A DNA stretch of 64,000 bases from Silene latifolia (taxonomy: Eukaryota > Streptophyta > Magnoliopsida > Caryophyllales > Caryophyllaceae), in NCBI RefSeq assembly GCF_048544455.1, contig NC_133526.1:5720001-5784000 (forward strand), read 5' to 3'. Both the position numbers and the translations under genes were made by a program. How positions within the stretch are numbered: position 1 is the first letter of the stretch; each line of letters starts with the position of its first letter. The notes below the pieces were generated by a model, which saw nothing but the letters and a program-made list of their open reading frames with translations, was not told the origin of the DNA and ran no database searches. Below are positions 44,889 through 54,366 of this stretch, piece by piece.

Positions 44889-45795
44889 CACTCGCCCAAT
44901 GCAGATGGAGTTATCGACACCATCAAGGACTGAGTGGGCCTAGGATCTACGAGGTTTTAGCATTTGATTTTATTTTTTTAGCAATTGAAAAGGGGGCCTA
45001 GGATCTACGAGGTAAAAAAATAACAGAGGCCATAAGAGTACAAAGTAAACGAGTAAACGACAACACTGATGAACTCCTTACTTGTTCATTTCCTGCAACT
45101 TTGTTAAGGAGCATCCTGGAATCGGAATTAGGCCGTGGCTTTAGTTTTAAGCTAAGGGTATCCATTTGTTACTTTTTTTATCATACCATTTGAGAACACT
45201 ATCCCCATGACCATTATAATCTTGAAGCAATAAACGTTGTCATCCGTCCTTGGAGCAAGCAATTAGATGATGCAAGTGAAAATCTTTAGGAAGTTGAAAC
45301 ATCTTCATCCATGAACCATCTTCTTCCATCATCCAAATGTCACTTGAATCAATACCAAGATCATCCATCTAACTTTCCAAGTTGTACGAGATTATTCACT
45401 TGAACCGGTAAACTTAGGTCGTCTCTCCATTTCTCAGAAACGATATCAAAACGAGCAATTCGATTTACTGTTAAGCCTTGTGTGTCATGTGAAACAAGGT
45501 AGTATAGAATATTGTTACTAAATACCGGTTCACTTATGATTTCATCATATTTCCCGATTAAACCGCTATTAGGAGGGTAGGACCAGCTCCATAAACCAGT
45601 CTTCAAGTTGTATACACACACATGTCTACTGTCATTCTCCGTCCAAATATCACTAGTTGCTACGATCTTATAGTCATCGTGTTCAATATCGTAACCAAAG
45701 CCATATGATAAGTAAGCATCCATCCATTTCGTCTCTGAGCAACCAAGTATTGATTTGAAATTGCGCGTTGTAGGGTTGCATACAAGGAAGCACCT

Positions 45796-47754
45796 CGGAA
45801 TCGGCTCGACAAGCCCTCGGAATCGGCTCGAGCTCGGTCAAAACGAGCTCGAGCTCGAACTCGAGCCGAGCTTGGTTAAATACGAGCCGAGCCCGAGCTC
45901 AGCCAGGCTCGGCTCGGAAGCTCGTTTAGGCTCGTTTATAGTTTTTTTGTACAATATTTATACTTTTAATATTAATTTTATTATAAATTATATGTTATTT
46001 AGTCATGTATAATTATTGAAGAGTTTAGGATTCAAGTACCTAAGAGGGGGAGGGGGTGAATTAGGTACTATTTTAAAAATTTCAACTTAGTCTTTATTGA
46101 ATTAAAGCAAGTTGATTGATAATGTGAAGAACAAATGGATACATCAAGTAATATTGATTCATTAAGAGTGTATCACGATGTTTAAGAAGATTGCAGTAAG
46201 GCAATGGTTGATCCGATTTGTTGCTTGTATGTCTTAGCTCATAAGAGAAGGCTATCACCAAAAGCAACGATGATTGATCGTTGTTAAATAAAACGTGGAT
46301 TAACAATCGAGTAGTAAAAATGCAGCGGAAATAAAATAACAAAGATTAACACGATGCTTTTGAATTGGTTCGGCCAACTTCTAAAGGCCTACGTCCAATC
46401 TTCTTTTATTAATAAGTTTAAGTGATCTACTCCGACTACTTAGACACTTACAAATAAAAGGACCAACAACCTACTCCGGTTGCGACACAAGTCTCAAGAC
46501 TACTCCGTCTAGAAACTTAAGACTCTTACAGAATTATTACAAAGATCAAGTTTCCTCAAACTGATTCTATGAAAGAATTGATAAGGACAACTTATAGATC
46601 AATCGATTCTAGGCAAGAGAATGTAATACTTAAGGCAACGGTAGTGAAGATCATTGCCACACCGGAAGACTTAGAAATATTTTGCAAATGAAGTAAAAAG
46701 CTTTGAGTTCTTAAAAACAAGTTTGCAAAACACTTTGAAAATTATCTGGAAAGTCTTAAGAAAAATGAAGGAGAAGAGTGCTCCTTTTATAGGGAAGCAA
46801 ACTAGGGTTTAGAGGTCAAGACATGAGGTAGAAAACAAATAATTTTGACTTGCCCAAGTTTGCACAAAATGGAGCATTCTTCCAAAGGTTAAAGAAGAAA
46901 AGGAGCTTTGTTACTATCTTGAAAGGGCCTTTGAAAATCAGTCAAGGTAAGATGGACAATCAAGTGAGGACATTTTAGAGGAACAAATTTGGAAAGAAAC
47001 AAGTTCTTCTTTCTAAAAGCCATGATAAAAAATATTGCCACTTTGAGTTAAGACCTTTTGAAAGATGCCAATAGAATATCATTTTCTTAAACAATAACCT
47101 TTTACAAGATTCAAATATCAGAAATTTGTATTTCAAAATAGAAGTTAGTATTTTCGAAATATGAATATTTTGAAAATGAAGACTTCTTCCAAGTGACACG
47201 AGTTGAAGCAACGGTCTTGCTGACTGTTGCCTTAGTAAGCAGGTTGTTGTTCAACAACAGTCTTGCTTATTGTTGCCTTAGTACTATACTCTCTTACCCT
47301 TACATAAGTGACTCTTAATTACAACACAATTCTTGGATAGCTTCATCAACACTTCTTGACCTTGAACATTGATTAATTCTTGATTGGGGAAGAGGACTAA
47401 ATCCTGAAATGGAACATCTTAAAACATGGTTAAACATAGGCATGTCATCATCAACAAAAGTGTTCTAACAATTATATTATATTATAATAATTTTTAGAAT
47501 TTTATAATCTTATTTATTATTTAAAAATATTTATATTTAGTTAGATTAAAAAAAGTTAGAAAGTGAAAATAATATAAAGACAAAACGAGCTCGATTCGAA
47601 CTCGAGCCGATCTCGAGCTTTTTCTGAGCCGAGCTCGAGCTTCAATTTTTAAGCTCGACGAGCGAGCTTGAGCCGAGCCCGAGCTCGAGCTAAAAAATTC
47701 GAGCCGAGCCCGAGCCCACCCGAGCTCGAGCTCGGATCGCCGTTTACACCCCTA
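45796..47754. mobile_element. hAT-type MITE (CGAGC-rich) split by a solo LTR
   Basis: Halves 45796-46016 and 47471-47754 carry dense GAGCTCGAG/CGAGCCGAG motifs and an AT-rich core, like the MITE at 15340-15870. The right end CGTTTACACCCCTA is the expected terminus. The left end lacks TAGGGGTG and appears lost together with a few codons of the host F-box gene. Confidence 0.7.
46012..47475 (-). mobile_element. Solo LTR of a SIRE-like Copia element
   Basis: LTR 46017-47470 (1454 bp). It starts TGAAGAGTTTAGGATTCAAG and ends AAAAGTGTTCTAACA on the plus strand, with the same termini and general plan as the LTRs of the element at 16084-27248 but clearly diverged. Flanked by ATTAT (46012-46016 and 47471-47475). 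No internal region remains, as after LTR-LTR recombination. Confidence 0.85.
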
Positions 47755-48101
47755 AGCATCATTCCACCAACGAACGTTGTAACAAACCAAGCCATTGCAA
47801 GAGCCTATGACACGTATGGTATCGCCGTGTCTTGTGGTATCCTTAGGCCAATTCAATTTGATCCATTTCAAGGGATCATAAAGATCATCAACAATACTAA
47901 TTATACCAAGTGTATCATCAGAGATAAGGATACGATTGTGTCGTGAGTCGGGTTCGAGGGATTTATTAAGATGGAGGTGAGTGAAGAGGGGATAACATTG
48001 TACCACTCTTTGCATACACATTTGAAACGTAACACAGATTTAGCCGGTAACAAACTCAGTATCTCTAGAATCAGATCTAATGGTACTCGACGGTCTACCA
48101 T

Positions 48102-49128
48102 TCCGAACCAATAGTAAGGAAATTATGTTTATACTAATTCTTAATGACAACCTAAATCTCAAAGCATATAACACCCAGATTACCCAATTTTAGTTGGTAT
48201 ATCAACGACCAAATCTAATGGTATTCGATGTGCAACAATTCCATGAGTACTTTTCGACATCGCCTTTACACACCCTCTACTGAATCTCAACGTCAAGTAC
48301 TCCGTATATATACAGCAGGAAGTATTTTGGGTTTAGGGAAGTGACTGATTTTAGGATTCTAACTGGAATTGAGTTTCCAAATAACACCCAGATTACCCAA
48401 TTTTAGTTGGTATTCCTATTTTGGTTGGTATTCCTAATCAGGTACTAATTTTAGCTCATGGTTATCGTCTTCGAGTTGAGATCACCTGTCGCGCTTTTGT
48501 TTCCCATCTCATGTCCCATTGCTTTTATCTTGCAACACATCATCATTCAAATAATAAAAATTAATAGCAATTTCTCTTAAGTTAGTAATGTGTCACAAGA
48601 AGAGTATAGTGGGACACGAGATGGAATAGAAAATGGAACAGGGAATCCGCTCTCATCGTCTTCTACCCTTTAAATTTTGGTGTTTTATTTTGTGAAATCG
48701 TGATTTTTAACTAAAGCACCGGTGGAGCGAGGCGTTAGATATATATAGGACAGTCGTCCCATAAGCAGTGAAGAATATGTATATCTACAAATTAATTTAA
48801 TCAAAGGTAAACAGATAACCGAGACAAAGGAAGTATTATTACACATTATTCTTCCACTAATTTTATAATCATATTTAGTACATACAAATCTCAGCGTCAG
48901 ACACGCTAACAGTAGCAAAAGCGCGGAGTTCCATGACATACACAAGGTTTTAAATATCGGTTGAAATGAAGCCGCATACATAATGACTCGGATAGAGTAC
49001 AAGGTAATGAGTCGACAATAATTGAGTCGGAAAGAGTACAAGACACATGCATACATAATTATATACGGAGTACATAATCATTCAACAATGTCTGCGAATA
49101 GCGAAACAACTGCGAAAACAATGGCATT
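48102..49128. other. Intergenic: upstream flank of F-box gene 9, MITE
   Basis: Contains the promoter blocks of gene 9 (48110-48175) and a second copy-like promoter stretch at 48310-48380 similar to that of gene 4. Hence two F-box 5' flanks sit side by side, with a fragment AATGGTATTCGATGTGCAAC (coding-like, IPLD start) between them. MITE at 48480-48650. No gene seen after that. Confidence 0.5.
48480..48650. mobile_element. MITE of the TGTCCCA family
   Basis: Left GATCACCTGTCGCGCTTTTG and right AAATGGAACAGGGAATCC; inner CATCTCATGTCCCATT and AGTGGGACACGAGATGG pair well. AT-rich core. Confidence 0.65.
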
Positions 49129-49623
49129 GATCATAGGCTTGGGTTAGAGGTTGGACCATTAGATTGGCTGCCCCTTCTCCCTTTATTTGCGAGGTGCTTG
49201 CGATTAGAGAAGGGTTGCGTTTTGCGTCTCAGTCAACAAGTAAATTTGTGATTGCCTCGGATTGTCTTAATGCGGTCAATGCCATTACGAGTCTCCATTC
49301 GCCTTGTGGTCCCTTTACTAACATTTTGATTGAGTGTAGGGAAAAATTAAAAGACTCATCCCATTTGAAGCTTGTATTTGAGAAAAGAAGCGCCAACAAA
49401 GTAGCGGATGCTATGGCTAAGTTTGCTCTTAAAGACACTAGCTCTCGAAATGGAGCCTTTGTTTGGGATCATGCCCCTTTTTTTGTAATTGATTATTGTA
49501 ATTCGGATTTTATTTCGGCTTGTACGACACTAAGCCCCGACCCTCCCCCGTGATGTACTTGAATTCCCTTTGTCTTTAATCTAATATGTTCTTTCCGTCC
49601 AAAAAAAAAAAAAGATCATAGGC
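49129..49623 (+). mobile_element. LINE 3' fragment with RNase H domain
   Basis: The insert 49139-49613 ends in a run of 13 A. GATCATAGGC flanks both sides (49129-49138 and 49614-49623), a target duplication. The frame 49164-49553 encodes the C-terminal half of an RVT_3-type RNase H (EVLAIREGLRFA, VIASDCLNAVNAI, RSANKVADAMAKFAL). It opens at TTG because the element is 5'-truncated. The empty site is recognisable at about 40285 (GATCATAGGCATC) in the 3' flank of F-box gene 7. Confidence 0.85.
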
Positions 49624-49689
49624 GTCAGACCAATGGCATGTGCTCGGAGAAAACAACCTCAGAAGTTTTCAGATTTTATCTAATAGGAA

Positions 49690-49765
49690 TATTTATAATA
49701 GTTGGGCCTCAACATCACCTTAAGGTTTTGGCTGAGATGGTTCAACTATCAGTATCGAAACAAGG
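49690..49765 (-). repeat. Fragment of the same LTR-like family as in F-box gene 5
   Basis: TTGGGCCTCAACATCACCTT then AAGGTTTTGGCTGAGATGGT then TCAACTATCA is close to the right end of the 34561-34853 insert. The rest of 49770-49949 shows nothing recognisable except the gene 10 3' flank. Confidence 0.55.
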
Positions 49766-49949
49766 CGCCAAAGATGGAGTTATATTTCGACATCATCAAC
49801 AAGGAAGTGTGCTAGTAATCTCTAAGAGTCGTTGGATTTTTAAAATTGGAATATTTTATAAGCCTTCAAAAATAAGCAGTAGTTTCATCAACTTAGGCTT
49901 AAATAGAGGTCGGAGGTACACAACATTACGCAAGCTATTATTAATTAAA

Positions 49950-51113
49950 TCAACCAAGTTGTTGCAATTTAGTTAAGGAGCAACCTCCTGGAATCGCAAC
50001 GAGGCTTGCAATACAAAGCTCGTATGATTCTCTGTGCCTCGGCATTGTCTCTGATAGTTTAAATGGTGTCCTTGTGTTATCTCGTTGATCATACCAAAAC
50101 AGTTCAGTTATTTCACTGTAAAAATATGGAATCAGTAGAAGACGGTGTCCATCCTTAGAACGAGCAATTAGATGATGCATGTATAAGTCTCCAGAAATAT
50201 CAAACATCTTCTTCCATGAACCATCATGTTCCTCCATCATCCAAAACTCAGTTGATCTATCACGAAGATCACCAACATGTAGGTATAACAATCCATCCAA
50301 CTTCTCAAGTCGTACAAAATGACGAAACTCTGAAACTTGAACCGGTATACTTAGGTCATCTCTCCATTTCTCAGAAACGACATCATAACGAGCAATTCGA
50401 TAATCATCACTGGTGATCAGGTCTCCTATCTCAGCAGAAGAAAGAACAAGATAATTTAGCATATTATTGTTTCCGTATATTGCTCCGCTATTGATTGTCC
50501 AATTTCTTCCGGTTGGAACGCGGGTAGGGGTGGAGGAACCACTCCATAAATCAGTGTTTAAGCTGTATGTAAACACATATTTGTTAGTCACTCCCAAACT
50601 ACAACTAGTAACTACGATCTTATAGTCGTCGTGTACACTATCGTAACCAAAACCACATGATAGGGAATTGTGCGTCCATTTCATCTCCATTGCAGGAAGG
50701 ATTGATTTGAACGTACGAGTTGTAGGGTTGCATATAAGGAATCTCCTAATCCCGTAATCCGGGTATTCACGACTCCTCCTAATTTTGAAGCAAACCAAGC
50801 CATTGCAAGAGCCTACAAAATATACAGAATCACCATCGTTTACGGTATCCTTAGGCCAATTCAATTTTATCGCTTTAACAGGCTGATAAAGATCATCAAC
50901 GCCACAAAGGGTATTACTAGTAATCCAGAGAAGCATACAATCGTGTTGTGAGTTGGGTTCGAGGGACTTGTTAAGATGGAGTTTAATGAAGGTGGGACTG
51001 TTGATAAGATTGTACCATTCTTTGCATACGCACTTGAACCGTAGGATGAATATAGTCGGTAACCAGACAAGTATCTCGAAGATCAGGTCTAATGGTATTC
51101 GACGGGCTGCCAT
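49950..51113 (-). CDS. F-box protein with F-box-associated domain (F-box gene 10)
   Basis: A single exon of 387 residues from ATG 51113 (MAARRIPLDLIFEILVWLPT). The F-box is at residues 5-45; PTIFILRFKCVCKEWYNLIN replaces the usual PAKSALR, a change in a normally conserved LPAKS turn. The domain motifs are GSCNGLVCFKI, CNPTTRTFKSILPAMEMKW, CGFGYDSVHDDYKIV, RIARYDVVSEKWRDDLSIP and FWMMEEHDGSWKKMFDI, and the end is LVAIPGGCSLTKLQQLG, shared with gene 11. Likely an SCF substrate receptor. Intact; the conserved promoter block is at about 51180-51220. Confidence 0.9.
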   Translation of the reverse strand: MAARRIPLDLIFEILVWLPTIFILRFKCVCKEWYNLINSPTFIKLHLNKSLEPNSQHDCMLLWITSNTLCGVDDLYQPVKAIKLNWPKDTVNDGDSVYFVGSCNGLVCFKIRRSREYPDYGIRRFLICNPTTRTFKSILPAMEMKWTHNSLSCGFGYDSVHDDYKIVVTSCSLGVTNKYVFTYSLNTDLWSGSSTPTRVPTGRNWTINSGAIYGNNNMLNYLVLSSAEIGDLITSDDYRIARYDVVSEKWRDDLSIPVQVSEFRHFVRLEKLDGLLYLHVGDLRDRSTEFWMMEEHDGSWKKMFDISGDLYMHHLIARSKDGHRLLLIPYFYSEITELFWYDQRDNTRTPFKLSETMPRHRESYELCIASLVAIPGGCSLTKLQQLG

Positions 51114-51532
51114 TACAACTGTATAATAGGGTTATTAAATTTTGAGATTCTTACAAGCTGTAGCACCAGAAATTTTATTGAGTTTAGGAAGGTGATTGAT
51201 TGATGTTAGGATTCTAATTATATTTATGTTAGACAAGACGTTAACAAAAGTTTATTCTTTCCATAACTCCATAATCAAGCCGTGGCGTATCTAGAAATTG
51301 TAGACGTGGGATGCAAAAATTAAATTCAACAGAACATAAAGCATCGAGTTACGGGGAAGTGGTAAACTAGCCCCTTAAGTTTGCATCAATGTGAGAATAA
51401 CCCCCTTAACTTTATTTTGGTGTAAATAACCCCCATAATTTTGCTCTAAAGTGAAATCAAGCCCCTTTCTACTTTTCCGGCCAAAATCTCGCCAGATTGC
51501 CAATTTCTCACCATTATCTCATATGTTCTACA

Positions 51533-52330
51533 CTAGTTTAGAACCCGTGCAAAATTGCACGGGCATGAATAAAAAAAATATATAAGTAGTCTTTTAAAAT
51601 TAATAATTATAATATCATTCAATATTATAGTATAAATGTACAACATTTTCCACATTCAAATTAAAGTACAATATTGAATTGAAATTCAACATTTATAATA
51701 CTCTTAAGTCCTAACATGCAGATCAAATTGATATATAATTGGTATCATAACTAGTGTAGCTCCCGTGCAAATGCACGGTATTTTAGATATAGATATTACA
51801 GAATTTGACAATTAATTAAACTAATACAGTTTACCTCTATTTTGAAAAAGGTAGAAAATTTGCATATGTATTCCAAGATGATATTTTATTAGCCTTATTT
51901 ATGTAAAAGTTAAAAATGATTGATGTTATGAAAATAATTAAGAGATAAATATTGTTTAGTAAATATTGATAGTGAACACTAATTAATTAGGAAATCAGTA
52001 GAATATTACCTAGGCGGGAAATTTAAACATGAGGGTTTAAAGTTCTGTTAATCTTTTAGTATATAGGAGATTCTGATCCACAATTTCTTATTTCATAGAA
52101 CATCAATGAATTTTTTATCTTAAAAATTGTGGAGAAAAATCTTTTGCATATCAAATTTGTGCAGATTCTAAGCATTTCAATTTTATGAATATATCCAATT
52201 AAAATATTATATCCATTTATAGTTTAAGATATACCTATAGAATAGGCTACAATAGTAATCCCAATTCTAGATGCTAAAATTTTAGGCGGGAAAATTTGGA
52301 GATCCGCCTATTCTTTTAGTAAATAGGGGA
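51533..52330 (-). mobile_element. Short non-autonomous Helitron (outer), interrupted by another
   Basis: On the minus strand it starts TCCCCTATTTACTAAAAGAA and ends with the hairpin CCCGTGCAATTTTGCACGGG, then TTCTAAACTAG before a T. TC start, CTAG end and a 3' hairpin are Helitron hallmarks. The second Helitron at 51751-52070 lies within it. Confidence 0.75.
51751..52070 (-). mobile_element. Short non-autonomous Helitron (inner)
   Basis: 320 bp. Minus strand start TCTCCTATATACTAAAAGAT; end CCGTGCATTTGCACGGG, AGCTACACTAG. It sits exactly between A and T of the outer copy (host reads ...GAA|TTATG...), the Helitron insertion rule, with no target duplication. Same family as the outer copy. Confidence 0.8.
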
Positions 52331-53353
52331 TTGGTGAATAATTTTATAGTAAACCTTGTTAAGTATATTTTGCTAACCTTATCTGTTATTATAGATTTTC
52401 TTGCTTCCACCATTTACCTAATAGAACTTTACTTAAAACTAAAATTCATTATTACCCATATTTTTGGTGAGGGTATATAGATTTATTGTTTACGGTGAAT
52501 GAAATGAGAAATTTGGAAAAAGGTCAATCTAAAGCGTCAAGTTTACATAGTTATCAATCCTTACGTGGCTCAAACTTCATTGAAACGCATGTATTAAGTA
52601 AATATGCAAATCATCATTCCATAAATTAAGTGCAAACCCATATTATAAATTTTCTTGCTTCCACCATTTGCCTAATTTTCACCCTTTCTACTCTATATAT
52701 TAAACAAATTCATGTATCCGCAAGATTTATACACCTTATTTTAGCACATTTTCCAACAATTCATATGTCCTACCACTCCTACCTCTGACTTTCTCTCTCC
52801 CTGGCGTCTTGTCTATCACCCAGAACACTCAACACCAACATTATCACTTCTTTTTTCCTTTTCTCAACTTTGCCAAATAAATAAATTTATTCTTAAAGAA
52901 GCGAGCGAGGAGAGTTTCATTGTTGACGATGATTCAGAGATTTAAACTAAATGATATCATGACATTCTATTCTCAAAGAGGCGATAACAATCTAAGGTTT
53001 CCTTGTTTTCTCCGAGTCAGTTGTTTACGGACGTAGCAATTTAATTTTGTAAAAGTTGCACCCAAAACTCAGTGTTAAATTATGAGCAATTATATGTAAT
53101 ATTGGTGAGAAATTAACAATCCCGGCGAGATTTTGACCAGAAAAGTGAAAAGGGCTTGATTTCACTTTATTACAAAGTTATGGGGTTGTTTACACCAAAA
53201 TAAAGTTAAGGGGGTTATTCTCACATTGATGCAAACTTAAGGGCTAGTTTACCACTTCCCCGCATCGAGTTAGTACCGGCTTTTAGATTACGAGAAAGAG
53301 AGAGAGTGTACGCATAAAAAAATGATAGAATTAAATTTATCACTAAAACTTTG

Positions 53354-53610
53354 GAGAGACGGTCTCTCACTAAGTTATTGAGAGACCAACATTTCGTACT
53401 CTTTTATTTATATTTCGTACCCCTTTTGTTGTTGATTGTATCATAGTACTTTCGTACCTATTTACATAATAAATGTACCCATTTTATCATTAATCATGAT
53501 TTGTACCTATTTTATTACCTTTAGAACCACTTTTTCTTAAAATTGTACAATAGTCTCTCAATAAAGCGTACAATAGTCTCTCAATAAAGCTTATTAAGAG
53601 ACCGTCTCTC
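53354..53610. mobile_element. MITE-like element with GAGACGGTCTCTCA ends
   Basis: Left GAGAGACGGTCTCTCACTAA then GTTATTGAGAGACC; right TCTCAATAAAGCTTATTAAG then AGACCGTCTCTC. These are inverted repeats around an AT-rich core with CGTAC motifs. A short tandem duplication (CAATAGTCTCTCAATAAAGC) lies at 53548-53590. Confidence 0.65.
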
Positions 53611-53727
53611 AGGAGACCTACTCTAAATTTATATACTCGGATTAGAGGAGTCGTTTTTTTAACGACTGACCCAAAAAATTTGAAGCCAGAGTTGTACTTC
53701 TAATATTGAATGCAAATAGGCCCGCAA

Positions 53728-54366
53728 TCCTTACTCTTTAAAAAGAGGGGACTTGGGTGTACTGTAGCAATGAATAGTACCACCCAAAGTCCCCCTCATC
53801 CGTTGGATTTCCATATGAGATCTCTGTCTTCCATTCCCACTATACTCTCATCCACAACTTTAGATCGTCTTCTGTATCACTTTCCAATTCTCATCCGCTT
53901 ATTTCTCTCTCCCTCTAAAAAAGCCCTCCGCAATACTTTACTCTTTAAAAAGAGGGGACTTGGGTGTACTGTAGCAATGAATAGTACCACCCAAAGTCCC
54001 CCTCATCCGTTGGATTTCCATATGAGATCTCTGTCTTCCATTCCCACTATACTCTCATCCACAACTTTAGATCGTCTTCTGTATCACTTTCCAATTCTCA
54101 TCCGCTTATTTCTCTCTCCCTCTAAAAAAGCCCTCCGCAATACTTTTACTCCTTACTCTTTAAAAAGAGGGGACTTGGGTGTACTGTAGCAATGAATAGT
54201 ACCACCCAAAGTCCCCCTCATCCGTTGGATTTCCATATGAGATCTCTGTCTTCCATTCCCACTATACTCTCATCCACAACTTTAGATCGTCTTCTGTATC
54301 ACTTTCCAATTCTCATCCGCTTATTTCTCTCTCCCTCTAAAAAAGCCCTCCGCAATACTTTTACTC
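53728..54366 (+). repeat. Three tandem ~210-bp copies of the Helitron 5' end
   Basis: The units share ACTCTTTAAAAAGAGGGGAC at 53733, 53940 and 54155 and end with AAAAAAGCCCTCCGCAATAC (spacing 207 and 215). They are almost identical, so the amplification is recent. The peptide repeat readable across them (frame 53710-54189) is a by-product and not a likely protein. Confidence 0.93.

Larger units (their letters stand above)
42731..44995 (-). repeat. Right arm of inverted segmental duplication (F-box gene 8 and flanks)
   Basis: Matches 33617-36012 in reverse orientation, including the 3' flank (42731-42833), the whole gene, the promoter, the degraded CGGGTC-rich MITE (44221-44610) and the GAGTGGGCCTAGGATC stretch. 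It carries one extra MITE (44719-44888) that the other arm lacks. Confidence 0.8.
45078..48101 (-). pseudogene. F-box gene 9, split by nested insertions, chimeric
   Basis: The 5' part is at 47755-48101 (ATG 48101, MVDRRVPLDLILEILSLLPA, frame change after WYNVI, then LHLNKSLEPDSRHNRILISD and GSCNGLVCYNVRWWNDA). The rest is at 45078-45795 (CNPTTRNFKSILGCSETKW, YGFGYDIEHDDYKIV, RIARFDIVSEKWRDDLSLP), with a further deletion after LGKLDG and a decayed end. Between them lies about 1.96 kb of hAT-like MITE containing a solo LTR. The 5' and middle parts are gene 8-like, while the last ~280 bp and 3' flank match gene 4, so the locus looks recombinant. Non-functional. Confidence 0.85.
51342..53272. mobile_element. 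Mutator-like element with ~180-bp TIRs and 10-bp target duplication
   Basis: Element 51352-53262 (1911 bp). The left TIR begins CGGGGAAGTGGTAAACTAGC and its inverted partner ends at 53262; the two match over about 180 bp with few differences (shared CATCAATGTGAGAATAACCC and TTTATTTTGGTGTAAA). CATCGAGTTA flanks both ends (51342-51351 and 53263-53272). Long TIRs and a 9-10-bp duplication are the MULE pattern. No transposase is visible, so it is non-autonomous. It contains two nested Helitrons (51533-52330). TIR-like remnants elsewhere: 13020-13110 and 42410-42540. Confidence 0.85.

Noticed and set aside
53710-54189. Repetitive 159-residue protein
   Set aside because: The frame is produced by the tandem 5'-end repeats of the Helitron and has no start context or domain.
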